Part shown: positions 24,477 through 33,006 of the stretch, one piece after another | Position numbering within the stretch: position 1 is the first letter of the stretch | Layout of the letters: the number at the start of each line of letters is the position of its first letter | NCBI GenBank assembly: GCA_023269545.1 | Contig: JAHFTB010000016.1 | Location: forward strand, 1-49,165 | DNA length: 49,165 nucleotides | Reading direction: 5' to 3' | From: Verrucomicrobiota bacterium | GTDB taxonomy: Bacteria; Verrucomicrobiota; Verrucomicrobiia; Chthoniobacterales; Xiphinematobacteraceae | Notes under the pieces: generated by a model | Told to the model about the DNA's origin: nothing | The model's input: the letters and a program-made list of their open reading frames with translations, nothing else | Database searches by the model: none | Program-made: the position numbers and the translations under genes

Positions 24477-25238
24477 TCAGAGAAAAGTAGGTTGCGATAA
24501 TATCGGGCTCAAACCATTTTGATACAATAGCTTAGCAAATAAGGCAATGGCTTGTTTTTCGGGTTCATTCAAATCGTATCGAATATAGCCCCCCAAATAA
24601 ATTTTAGCAAAATCGGGTCGGCGATCTTTGGCTGCCAATTCGTCAAGATGGGACATACCCACTTGTTTTGCCGCACGTAAAAATTGGGCAATTGGTAAAG
24701 TCATGGTTCCGGACAACGCCCAAACCGCATATACAAATGGAAGGCCGGTATGGGTCGTCCACACTTGCCCCAAATCGAGGAAATTCCAACCTGCAGGATG
24801 TGGAATACGAAAATCAATGGCCGGATCGCCAATCAAAACTCGTGCATCTTCCAGACCTGGAGGCTGCGTCGAGAACTCCGGAACCCAGTCCAGAAATTCG
24901 GCGCATAAACACCGAAAAAGGGCATTGGAAGTACGTGATGCCGGATCCAAATGCACACATTGAATCTCGTGTAAGGGCTTGCGATGGGCTAAAAAAACAC
25001 TGAAAACGTCTCCTTTGGAGCTCACGCAAATTTTATCCGCCACCATAGGCGATGCATGCTGCAATACTTGATAAACAGGCAAAAGAGCGGCGTCTAAATC
25101 TCCCGATTCATACCTTACTGCAAGTTGCGAAGGAACCGCCCATTCCACTGATCCGGGAATAAATGATACCAATGGCAAGGCATTCAGGTAAGGGACTGAT
25201 CCAATACGAGCTCCCTCGGGTAAAGCTGGAAGTTCCAT
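24477..25238 (-). CDS. mqnA: Chorismate dehydratase MqnA (futalosine pathway)
   Basis: 253 residues, periplasmic-binding-protein-like fold but cytosolic, converting chorismate to 3-enolpyruvyl-benzoate. The start IGSVPYLNALPLV is diagnostic, followed by SGDLDAALLPVYQVL, RTSNALFR, LIGDPAIDF and LDLGQVWTTHTGLPFVYAVWAL. The ATG at 25238 shares one base with the MqnE stop (TGATG), so the two enzymes are coupled. Together they mark a futalosine-type menaquinone route; the remaining mqn genes are outside the window. Confidence 0.93.
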   Translation of the reverse strand: MELPALPEGARIGSVPYLNALPLVSFIPGSVEWAVPSQLAVRYESGDLDAALLPVYQVLQHASPMVADKICVSSKGDVFSVFLAHRKPLHEIQCVHLDPASRTSNALFRCLCAEFLDWVPEFSTQPPGLEDARVLIGDPAIDFRIPHPAGWNFLDLGQVWTTHTGLPFVYAVWALSGTMTLPIAQFLRAAKQVGMSHLDELAAKDRRPDFAKIYLGGYIRYDLNEPEKQAIALFAKLLYQNGLSPILSQPTFL

Positions 25239-26374
25239 CAGACGAGGGCCGGTTCAAGGATGGACCCGCAAGTAATATGTTGGTAAAGACTATCACGTTG
25301 CACCGGAATACGGCCCGCTTCGCGAATTGCTTTTTCCAAAGTCATCGTACTTTGTTTCTGGGGAGTCGTGGCACCAGCCATGTGAAAAATCTTTTCTTCG
25401 ATAATAGTACCATGCAGATCGTCCACTCCATAATTGAGAGAAAGTTGGGCTAATGGCAGCCCCAGACTGATCCAATAAGCGGTAATATGATCAAAATTAT
25501 CCAGATAGATTCGAGCCACAGCAAGATTCTTTAATTCGTCGAACGCTGAGGTGGGACGAATATGAGCCAAGACCGTAGTTTCTGGCACAAATGCGAAAGG
25601 AATAAAACCCGTAAAGCCATTTGTTTCATCCTGAAGCGCACGGAGTTCTTGAAGATGCTTCACTCGTTGCGCATAGGTCTCGATGTGTCCATATAGCATC
25701 GTACTGGTACTCCGTCCCCCCATTTGATGCCAAGTGCGATGCACTTCCAACCATTCTTCAGCATTTTCTTTTCCGCGGCAAATTTGGTCGCGAACTTCGT
25801 CATCAAAAATTTCCGCCCCTCCCCCGGTAATAGATCCTAAGCCATGCTCACGCAAAATTTCTAAGGTCTCTCGAATGGAAAGACGAAATATGCGTTCCGC
25901 AAGATGACGAATTTCAATCGCTGTAAAAGCCTTGATATGTAGGGTTTCACTAAGTTCTCTCAGACCGGAAAGAAGTGCCAAATACCATTCTCTTTTAAGG
26001 GTAGGATGAAGGCCTCCCACCATATGAACCTCAGTAGCGCCGTAAGATAGGGCTTCCCGAACGCTTTGTACAATTTCCGGGACGCTTAATTCGAAAGCAT
26101 GGGCATCCCGCTTTCTTGCTCCAAAGGCACAGAATTGGCAGGAAAGAATGCAGAGATTGGAGTAATTGATATACCGATTGTTGATATAAGTCGCAAAATT
26201 GCCGTTTTTCCGCTCTCGTACGAGATTGGCAATGGCTCCCACCCCGTTTAAGTCTCGGCTCTGATACAAAAGTAATGCGTCTTCATGAGAAATACGTTCC
26301 CCCTCCTCCACTTTCTTAAGGATTGGGCGCAGTTCGGAAGAGACGACTAAGCCAGTTGGTAGTTCGCAATTCAT
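25238..26374 (-). CDS. mqnE: Aminofutalosine synthase MqnE (radical SAM)
   Basis: 378 residues from the ATG at 26374; a GTG 36 bases upstream is in frame. The radical SAM cysteines are C75, C79 and C82 (NLCILSCQFCAFG). Conserved MqnE features include NNRYINYSN, EVHMVGGLHP, GLGSITGGGAEIFDDEVR, STSTMLYGHIET and, near the C-terminus, YGVDDLHGTIIEEKI and AGRIPVQRDSLY. It condenses the MqnA product with AdoMet. MqnC is related, but the GGGAE and DDLHGT signatures fit MqnE better. Directly follows the lipoprotein gene in a likely operon. Confidence 0.9.
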   Translation of the reverse strand: MNCELPTGLVVSSELRPILKKVEEGERISHEDALLLYQSRDLNGVGAIANLVRERKNGNFATYINNRYINYSNLCILSCQFCAFGARKRDAHAFELSVPEIVQSVREALSYGATEVHMVGGLHPTLKREWYLALLSGLRELSETLHIKAFTAIEIRHLAERIFRLSIRETLEILREHGLGSITGGGAEIFDDEVRDQICRGKENAEEWLEVHRTWHQMGGRSTSTMLYGHIETYAQRVKHLQELRALQDETNGFTGFIPFAFVPETTVLAHIRPTSAFDELKNLAVARIYLDNFDHITAYWISLGLPLAQLSLNYGVDDLHGTIIEEKIFHMAGATTPQKQSTMTLEKAIREAGRIPVQRDSLYQHITCGSILEPALV

Positions 26375-26415
26375 GTGGTATGGAAGATACGGACACCCAC
26401 TTGTGAACACAAGAT

Positions 26416-27102
26416 TTACTGATTTGCCCGAACCCCCGTGCGAGGACCTAGGGTAATCGCAGCATCCTGCTCAGGGATATTGGGATTTGGAATTGGGATA
26501 CGAAGTATTTGGTAGGGTTGGGATTCCAAAGAGGCATTCTTTTGCCAATAGACTTCTGAGACCTTGACCCAGAATGTGGATTTTCTCGGTACCAAGAGCG
26601 TGCCGGCTTTTTCCCGAATACGCACTTCTCGGCGAAGTTTCCAAGGCAAGGGATGCCCCGGTACAGACAAATCCAAAGGAGTCACCAGAACTTCAATTGG
26701 ACTTTGCAACTGATAATGCAATAATATAATATTATTTGCAGCTTGAGCCGATCCGGGTTGTTGAGCCCAACGGACCGACTGAGGAGACTCCATAGGCAAT
26801 AAGTTGAGAAAATACATTTGATCCACCCGGGAAATAAACGCCTTAAAATATCGAGTTCCCAAACGCTTATCAGGCCCTGACAAAGGCTGTACTTCAATAG
26901 AATAATGTGTCGTCCCCAGCGGGAACACACCGGCACGGTAGCGATTCCCTTGGGTATCCGAATACTTCCAGACCCCCAAAAGCCACGTATCCATGGGTCG
27001 GGATGGATATGGCGTCAATGTACCCTGGAAGACGCATCCCTGTGAAAACAAGGCAAATATCCCCATCATCAAACTGATAAGACTAATAAAAGCACGTGCC
27101 AT
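26416..27102 (-). CDS. Predicted lipoprotein, function unknown
   Basis: 228 residues with a lipoprotein signal (hydrophobic 5-19, then LFSQGC with Cys23). The mature part starts with Pro/Thr-rich sequence, then DTWLLGVWKYSDTQGNRYRAGV and a series of likely beta strands. WLLGVWK resembles proteins that evaluate a 'model' strand in lipocalin-like folds, but no family is recognised. It is upstream of mqnE with a 41-base gap to the chosen start and may be co-transcribed. Confidence 0.75.
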   Translation of the reverse strand: MARAFISLISLMMGIFALFSQGCVFQGTLTPYPSRPMDTWLLGVWKYSDTQGNRYRAGVFPLGTTHYSIEVQPLSGPDKRLGTRYFKAFISRVDQMYFLNLLPMESPQSVRWAQQPGSAQAANNIILLHYQLQSPIEVLVTPLDLSVPGHPLPWKLRREVRIREKAGTLLVPRKSTFWVKVSEVYWQKNASLESQPYQILRIPIPNPNIPEQDAAITLGPRTGVRANQ

Positions 27103-27109
27103 TCCCTAG

Positions 27110-27145
27110 CACTACAGTTGCATTTTTTAAAATGCAACTGTAGTG
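27110..27145. repeat. Perfect 17-bp inverted repeat
   Basis: CACTACAGTTGCATTTT and AAAATGCAACTGTAGTG are separated by TT, 8 bases upstream of the lipoprotein ATG and 98 bases past the glgC stop. It could terminate glgC transcripts or be an operator for the lipoprotein-mqn operon. In RNA the hairpin would sit just before the lipoprotein ribosome-binding region. Confidence 0.8.
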
Positions 27146-27193
27146 CCGCCGAAGAGTGGGTATCTTCAGATATGGCCTTTGTTTTACGCCTCG

Positions 27194-27250
27194 CTGGAAT
27201 CAAAAATCCCAGGAAAATTCCTGCTCATTTTATACGGGCTTCGCTATATT
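27194..27250. repeat. Family C repeat, long copy C1
   Basis: CTGGAATCAAAAATCCCAGG ... CTCATTTTATACGGGCTTCGCTATATT. It matches 44647-44705 over about 57 bases. Its TATAG (minus strand) provides the stop codon of glgC. Confidence 0.8.
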
Positions 27251-28539
27251 CGAGTGCCCGAAGGAATCACGCTATTTTTCGGAACGACTACAATTCCATC
27301 CCGCACATAGAATCCCTCTCCATCATAATCGGGGGATTTCGTATGAGGAGTAATGACGACTCCCTCACCTATGCGGGCATTTTTGTCGATAATCGCATGA
27401 TCAATGGTACAGCCTCGACCAATACCAATAGGTGGAAGCTCTCCTGAAGAAGAGGGCAGATCTGCTTCATAATAATCAGCACCCATCAAAATACTATTTC
27501 GGATGGTAGAACCGGGCTCGATAATGCTTCGAATTCCAATCACGCAGCGCTCAATAGTGGACTGCTCGATCATACAACCGTCTGAAATGATTGCTCGGTC
27601 TACTGAAGTGGCACGGATGACACTGGCTGGCAGGAAACGGGGATGAGTATAAATGGGCGCGCCAACCTCATAAAAACTATAAGGAGGAGATTCGTCGGTG
27701 AGTTTTAAATTCGCTTCGAAAAATGCGTCAATGGTCCCGATGTCTTCCCAATATCCCTGGAAGATATATGCATTGACAGCATAGTTTTGAATGGCATTAG
27801 GAATAATATTTTTTCCGAAATCCTCCAATTCATTGTCAAGGCATTCACAAAGGACCGAACGATTGAAAACATAGATGCCCATCGAAGCCTGGAAAAGTTC
27901 AGCATTTTTCGTATATCCGATAGTTTGGAGAAGATCGGAAGGGATTTTCAGGGTATCGAGAATCGCAGGATCTTTCGGTTTTTCCACAAACCGGGAGATG
28001 CGGCGTTTGTCATCCGTGTGCATAATGCCAAAACCGGAGGCGGATTCACGGCTGACCGGAGTGGTCGCAATGGTAATCTGGGCTCCACTTTCCATATGCT
28101 GACGGAGAATCGTCCGATAATCCATGCGATAGAGCTGGTCCCCACTCAAAATGATAAAATATTCGTAGGGTTGTTCGAGAAAATACCGGAGATTTTGCCT
28201 CACGGCATCCGCAGTGCCCTGATACCATTTGGAACTTTGAGGAGTCTGCTGCGCAGCAAGAATTTCCGCAAAACTCGGCGTAAAATTATCAAATTTATAG
28301 CTGGCGTTAATATGCCGATGCAGCGAAGTGCTGTTGAATTGCGTGAGAATATAGATGCTCCGGATCCCTGAGTTCAGGCAATTACTAATGGGAATATCTA
28401 CCAGACGATATTTTCCGCCCAGGGGAACAGCGGGTTTGGCGCGTTCCTTAGTTAAAGGAAAAAGACGCGTCCCAGCTCCCCCCCCCATGATGACAGCGAG
28501 GGTTTTATGGGTCGGTGAAAAAGTCAGACCGGGATTCAT
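27244..28539 (-). CDS. glgC: Glucose-1-phosphate adenylyltransferase
   Basis: 431 residues; makes ADP-glucose for glycogen. The nucleotidyltransferase domain starts AVIMGGGAGTRLFPLT with the catalytic/allosteric KPAVPLGGKYRLVDIPISNCLNSG. Later motifs are WYQGTADAVRQNL, ILSGDQLYRMDY, FVEKP and YWEDIGTIDAFFEAN. The left-handed beta-helix domain (about 310-431) ends in GIVVVPKNSVIPSGT. Length and motifs are normal. The stop codon lies inside a family C repeat. Confidence 0.95.
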   Translation of the reverse strand: MNPGLTFSPTHKTLAVIMGGGAGTRLFPLTKERAKPAVPLGGKYRLVDIPISNCLNSGIRSIYILTQFNSTSLHRHINASYKFDNFTPSFAEILAAQQTPQSSKWYQGTADAVRQNLRYFLEQPYEYFIILSGDQLYRMDYRTILRQHMESGAQITIATTPVSRESASGFGIMHTDDKRRISRFVEKPKDPAILDTLKIPSDLLQTIGYTKNAELFQASMGIYVFNRSVLCECLDNELEDFGKNIIPNAIQNYAVNAYIFQGYWEDIGTIDAFFEANLKLTDESPPYSFYEVGAPIYTHPRFLPASVIRATSVDRAIISDGCMIEQSTIERCVIGIRSIIEPGSTIRNSILMGADYYEADLPSSSGELPPIGIGRGCTIDHAIIDKNARIGEGVVITPHTKSPDYDGEGFYVRDGIVVVPKNSVIPSGTRI

Positions 28540-28623
28540 AGCGCAATTATATTAGGGCGCGGGGGATCAAAAGGGTCTCTCATCTTGCACAGTGATCCTT
28601 AATTTGTCACGATCAGAAATATT

Positions 28624-30471
28624 ATGTGTGGAATAGTAGGTTACGTTGGTAAGTCGGCTGCCACCCCCATCTTGATTGAAGGGCTTCGCAAACTGGAATA
28701 TCGCGGTTACGATTCCGCAGGAATTGTCACTCAATCGGATCACTCCTTAAATGTTCGAAAAACCGTAGGCCGCATTGCAAATCTTCAAGATCTCCTCGCA
28801 CACGAGCCTCTCGAAGGCTCGATCGGGATTAGCCATACCCGATGGGCAACGCATGGAGCAGTGAATAGGGAGAATGCCCACCCCCACTTCGACCAAAGTG
28901 GACGTCTCGCCCTCGTTCATAACGGCGTTATTGAAAATTATCAAAAGTTGAGGGACGAATTAATTGAAAAAGGAGAAATATTCTATTCTCAAACTGACAC
29001 CGAAGTCGTCGCTCATCTTATCGGTCGTATCTTTGAAAAGAACGGGAAACGCGACCGCGCCGGCCTCATCGAAGCCATTCGCCACGCTCTCAGACAGGTC
29101 ATCGGTACCTATGGCATCGCTGTGATACATGCCGATGTTCCCGGCGTCATTATTGGCGCCCGACACGGTAGTCCACTCGTGCTCGGTATCGGCAATGGAG
29201 AACACTTTCTTGCCAGCGACGTCAGTGCCATCGTCCCCCATACTCATGACGTCGTTTACTTGAATGATTATGACATCGTTTCCCTCCAAGAGGAGGGCTT
29301 CGAAATTGATACCCTCGCCGGTTCCGGTGCCGACTATCGAATTAGTAAGGTCGAATTTACCGCGGCAGATATTAGCAAGGGAGATTACCCTCACTACATG
29401 CTCAAAGAAATTTTTGAGCAGCCCAACAGCGTACGCGATGCCATGCGCGGCCGCCTCTCCGTCGAAGAAGCCACCGCAAAATTAGGAGGACTCGAGATGA
29501 GCAACTCCGAACTCCGAAGCGTGGAACGCCTTGTATTTAGTGGATGTGGCACCGCTCTCCATGCCGGTATGGTCGGAGAATATCTGGTGGAAAGCCTCGC
29601 TCACATCCCTACCGAATGCGAATTTGCCAGCGAATTCCGCTACCGTAACCTTCCGATGACCCGCGATACCTTGGTCTTCGTCATCACTCAAAGCGGAGAA
29701 ACCGCAGACACCCTCGCAGCCTTACGAGAAAGTCGTAGAAAAGGCCATAGAACTCTCGGCATTTGCAATAATGTGGCCAGCTCCATTGCCAGGGAAAGCG
29801 ACGGCGGAGTTTATATGCATGCCGGCCCTGAAATCGGTGTTGCGGCAACGAAATCTTTTACTGCTCAGCTCGTAATCATGAATTTACTGGCACTGCTTCT
29901 CGGCCGCATCCACCACCTTTCCCACGCCGATGGGTTACGCATGATTTCCGAGCTCGAAAAATTGCCTGATCTCGTGGCCAAGACACTGGAAGTCAATGAA
30001 CAGGTTCGGCGCATCGCTTGTAAATATGCTCGCGCTAAATCCTTTCTCTTTCTAGGACGTCAATTTAATTATCCCGTTGCCGTAGAAGCAGCTCTGAAAC
30101 TCAAAGAAACGTCTTATATCGCAGCTTCAGGTCACCCCAGCGCTGAATTGAAGCATGGCATCATCGCTCTCGTCTCTCCGGAAGTTCCCTCTTTCTTTAT
30201 CGCCCCGGAAGATGCCGTATTCGAAAAAAATCTCAGCAATATTGAAGAGGTTAAGGCGCGCCAAGGTCCTGTGGTTGCCATTGGAACGGAAGGCAACAAA
30301 TCCCTGGCACGCATCGCGGATGACGTCATCCTCATTCCTGAGGCGCCTGACTATCTCACCCCCATCCTGGCAGTCATTCCTCTCCAAATGCTTGCTTATC
30401 ATACCGCGGTGGAACTAGGTTGTGATGTGGACAAGCCTCGCAATCTCGCGAAAAGTGTCACTGTGGAATAG
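28624..30471 (+). CDS. glmS: Glutamine-fructose-6-phosphate aminotransferase (isomerizing)
   Basis: 615 residues; makes glucosamine-6-phosphate for peptidoglycan and LPS. The N-terminal glutaminase starts MCGIVGYVG (Cys2 is the nucleophile after Met removal), with SHTRWATHG, HNGVIENY and DTEVV. Two SIS domains follow, with SGCGTALHAG, TQSGETADTLAALR and GRQFNYPVAVEAALKLKETSY. The C-terminus DVDKPRNLAKSVTVE is canonical. No glmS ribozyme is evident in the 84-base upstream gap. Confidence 0.97.
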   Translation: MCGIVGYVGKSAATPILIEGLRKLEYRGYDSAGIVTQSDHSLNVRKTVGRIANLQDLLAHEPLEGSIGISHTRWATHGAVNRENAHPHFDQSGRLALVHNGVIENYQKLRDELIEKGEIFYSQTDTEVVAHLIGRIFEKNGKRDRAGLIEAIRHALRQVIGTYGIAVIHADVPGVIIGARHGSPLVLGIGNGEHFLASDVSAIVPHTHDVVYLNDYDIVSLQEEGFEIDTLAGSGADYRISKVEFTAADISKGDYPHYMLKEIFEQPNSVRDAMRGRLSVEEATAKLGGLEMSNSELRSVERLVFSGCGTALHAGMVGEYLVESLAHIPTECEFASEFRYRNLPMTRDTLVFVITQSGETADTLAALRESRRKGHRTLGICNNVASSIARESDGGVYMHAGPEIGVAATKSFTAQLVIMNLLALLLGRIHHLSHADGLRMISELEKLPDLVAKTLEVNEQVRRIACKYARAKSFLFLGRQFNYPVAVEAALKLKETSYIAASGHPSAELKHGIIALVSPEVPSFFIAPEDAVFEKNLSNIEEVKARQGPVVAIGTEGNKSLARIADDVILIPEAPDYLTPILAVIPLQMLAYHTAVELGCDVDKPRNLAKSVTVE

Positions 30472-30548
30472 AAGTGCCTCCGCTCCAAAATCCGATAGCT
30501 ATAGCGGGACTTGACGCTCGTGATCTTCAAATCCGGCCATTCTCCCAT

Positions 30549-31292
30549 TTAAATCACCGGACCATTTTTTAACTCCCGAATCATTCCATCGGCCTCAAGT
30601 TCCGCAACGAGAGGCAGGACATCAAGTTGAGCGCAATAGACCACATCATCCTGCAAATTCTCATCGGCAAGCAGTCTCCTTGCATTGCGCGACTTTGAAA
30701 GACCCCAAAAAAGATGGTTTTCTTCACCGAGATAAGCCGCCTTGGCTATTTGCGCCGAATCACTCAATCCCTCTTTTCCCCTTGCGGACAATATTAAGTC
30801 CACAAATGCCCCGGCACATAAGACATCCTCGTAAGCCACCTCTTCTTTGGTTCCGGCACAAACGAGTAAGATTTGAGAAAAATCAGTTTGGCATACAGCT
30901 TCCACAGTAACCTGAAGATTGAGAAACGATCCGATCAGAGTGCGCGCAGCCCCGGAGCAAGCACACAATGCACGAGTCCCATTTGTTGTCGTCATCGCGA
31001 TGACTTTCCCCTCCACCCGCGCACGCTCAAATTCTCTGGGAGAGTTCCCCAAATCAAAAGGCATGCCTCCTGTCAGCTCCTTCCCAATCAGCACTCCATT
31101 CCGTTCCCCCGCCAGCAAAACTTTAGGTTGCCGCTGTTTCACAGCGAGAGCTTCCGAAATCTCTCCCACCGGGAGAATTCCCTGAGCACCATTGGCAAGG
31201 GCCGTTACCATACTGCTTGTGGCACGCAGGACATCGAAAACGACACACAAGCTTGTGCTCAAATCCCGTTGAGAGAGAGCGGTCCATTCCAA
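30549..31292 (-). CDS. comB: ComB-like 2-phosphosulfolactate phosphatase family protein
   Basis: 247 residues from the TTG at 31292. Motifs of the family are clear: VVFDVLRATSSMVTALANGA, LLAGERNGVLIGKE, FDLGNSPREF, TTTNGTRAL and LVCAGTKEEVAYEDVLCAG. In methanogens ComB acts in coenzyme M synthesis; bacterial homologues are common without that pathway and their substrate is uncertain. Homology appears to continue upstream of the TTG (TAEVFFSPLEW), with an in-frame TAG further up and no ATG or GTG between, so the true start is unusual. Confidence 0.85.
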   Translation of the reverse strand: MEWTALSQRDLSTSLCVVFDVLRATSSMVTALANGAQGILPVGEISEALAVKQRQPKVLLAGERNGVLIGKELTGGMPFDLGNSPREFERARVEGKVIAMTTTNGTRALCACSGAARTLIGSFLNLQVTVEAVCQTDFSQILLVCAGTKEEVAYEDVLCAGAFVDLILSARGKEGLSDSAQIAKAAYLGEENHLFWGLSKSRNARRLLADENLQDDVVYCAQLDVLPLVAELEADGMIRELKNGPVI

Positions 31293-31471
31293 TGGAGAAA
31301 AAAAGACTTCCGCCGTTTTTATACGTTTTCCCCCATCGACACACGACCTTTCCTATCCTCAATGCCAAGTGTGAGATATAAACTCATCAGTACTTTTTAA
31401 AAACCTTTTTTCTGTACGCAATAATATTTGCAATTCATTGTTCATCCGCCAAAAAGCTCAGCCATCTTTTT

Positions 31472-31562
31472 ACTGAGTGATGTGAGGCAAAAAAGGGAAA
31501 CCTTGTAGGCTAAAATGGTTTTTTGCTCCCAGAGCTCCTCAAAGTACGTAACTTCAGTTACT
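31472..31562. repeat. Family A fold-back repeat, copy A5
   Basis: ACTGAGTGATGTGAGGCAAA ... AGTACGTAACTTCAGTTACT. It sits between the start of the comB-like gene and the end of the pentapeptide gene, in the same orientation as A2, A3 and A6. Confidence 0.85.
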
Positions 31563-31577
31563 TATATTCCCACTTAT

Positions 31578-31609
31578 TTCAAGGAAGAAGTGTATAGTTC
31601 TTCCTTGAA
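31578..31609 (-). terminator. Hairpin overlapping the pentapeptide gene stop
   Basis: 12-bp arms TTCAAGGAAGAA (31578-31589) and TTCTTCCTTGAA (31598-31609) with an 8-base loop. The TGA stop is within the distal arm. No long T-run follows on the minus strand, so it is terminator-like rather than a clear intrinsic terminator. Confidence 0.45.
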
Positions 31610-32916
31610 TGGGACTTCCCTGATTTGCAAGGAGGTGAAATAATATCTGCATCGAGTGCTCTTTCTTGCACCAAATCCATAAGTTTCCGAATATTTTCGT
31701 TATCTGTTCTTTCTGAAGAACTATACGCAGCTTCTGCACAGAGCGAGTTTCGTAAAGAATTAAAAAGTTCGGCAACCATATCCGTATCCTTTTTCTCCGG
31801 ATGATGCGCATTGAGAATAGAGAGGGCTACTTGATCCATCAATTTAACCTTTACCTTATCAAAACGGGAAGGAATGGCTTGTATATTAAGAAATATACTA
31901 CTTTTACAGCAAACATTATCCGTCAAAAAATCAAATTCCGAATGATTGAGATATTGAGTTCTTAACTTTTTATCACCCATAATTTTATATAATAGCTTCT
32001 CATTATACGATAACGTGGTATTTTCATCTATAATTACATTAGAAAAATCCATGCCATTCTCTATTGGCAGATCAAATGCTTTACGTGTATCAGGTGTATC
32101 CAAATGTCTATCTATGTAAAATGGATTTATTTCATTGAACGTAGTACCCCTCAAATCCGTCCGAGAAAAGCAATGGTAATATGGAGCATGAGGTTCCTTA
32201 TCACTTCCATAAAACTCATTTATATGGTCCATTCTTTGGGAGAAAGCAGCATTCTCAACATTAGCCGAACTAAAATTAGCCTGATTAAGTTTTGCACCCC
32301 CAAACCAGGAACGATATAAAACCGCATTGTCAAAATTAGAGTTTTTTAAATCGGTGCACCTAAAAGAAGCGCCAATTGGTATATGGTCAGGTAAATCGCT
32401 TTCTTTCGACATTAAAAATTTGGCATTTTTAAAAATGCATTCCGAAGCCTTAGCATTATTAAATTTAGCATGGCTTAAATAAGCATGACTAAAATTAGAT
32501 CCTTTTAATTTTGAGTGATTGAAATTTGACCTCTCCAATTTGGAGCCTATGAAATTGCAGTTTTGTAAATTGGAGTTTTTAAAATTTGTTCCGGATGCGT
32601 CTATATTGCTGAGGTCCCGTCCCTTGAGACAATACAGTCCGGAAAGATCCAATCCTCTCAAATTCTGACTTTCTATACGACAATTTAATTCGGCAAGAGT
32701 CATTCCTCGCAATTGAAGCTTGATGACATCTACTCTATGACGCATTGTTTTGGAAACTGATTTTTTTACGTCAGAGATATCATTCCGGTGAGGAGAAGCA
32801 GGCAACTCATTAGAATCAACTTTCTGAACAAGGGGTACACTTGGCAAGCGTGTATATTTTGGTTGTACAAATATATTGCTCCTATTCGCAATTCCTAGTT
32901 TTTTTAATAGCCGCAT
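31579..32916 (-). CDS. Pentapeptide-repeat protein, AT-rich, possible effector
   Basis: 445 residues. No signal peptide; a basic N-terminal region (1-75) is followed by about 25 pentapeptide units of the A(N/D)Lxx / SNFxx type (residues 75-260: LRGLDLSGL, SNLQNCNFIG, GSNFSHAYLSHAKF, AKLNQANFSSANVENAAF). These would form a right-handed quadrilateral beta helix. A unique helical C-terminal domain (about 270-445) follows. Base composition is visibly more AT-rich than neighbouring housekeeping genes, suggesting later acquisition. Such proteins are common among effectors of host-associated bacteria, but nothing here proves secretion. Confidence 0.85.
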   Translation of the reverse strand: MRLLKKLGIANRSNIFVQPKYTRLPSVPLVQKVDSNELPASPHRNDISDVKKSVSKTMRHRVDVIKLQLRGMTLAELNCRIESQNLRGLDLSGLYCLKGRDLSNIDASGTNFKNSNLQNCNFIGSKLERSNFNHSKLKGSNFSHAYLSHAKFNNAKASECIFKNAKFLMSKESDLPDHIPIGASFRCTDLKNSNFDNAVLYRSWFGGAKLNQANFSSANVENAAFSQRMDHINEFYGSDKEPHAPYYHCFSRTDLRGTTFNEINPFYIDRHLDTPDTRKAFDLPIENGMDFSNVIIDENTTLSYNEKLLYKIMGDKKLRTQYLNHSEFDFLTDNVCCKSSIFLNIQAIPSRFDKVKVKLMDQVALSILNAHHPEKKDTDMVAELFNSLRNSLCAEAAYSSSERTDNENIRKLMDLVQERALDADIISPPCKSGKSHSRKNYTLLP

Positions 32917-33006
32917 ATTTCTATAAAAATATTCTGTAAATTACCAATTTTATAATAGAAATTATGCGTTTGAAATACTTGCATGCAATAGGTATTTCTC
33001 AACACT

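Noticed and set aside
28540-28623. glmS ribozyme upstream of glmS
   Set aside because: The gap is only 84 bases and I see no ribozyme core; such ribozymes are also mainly known from Gram-positive bacteria.
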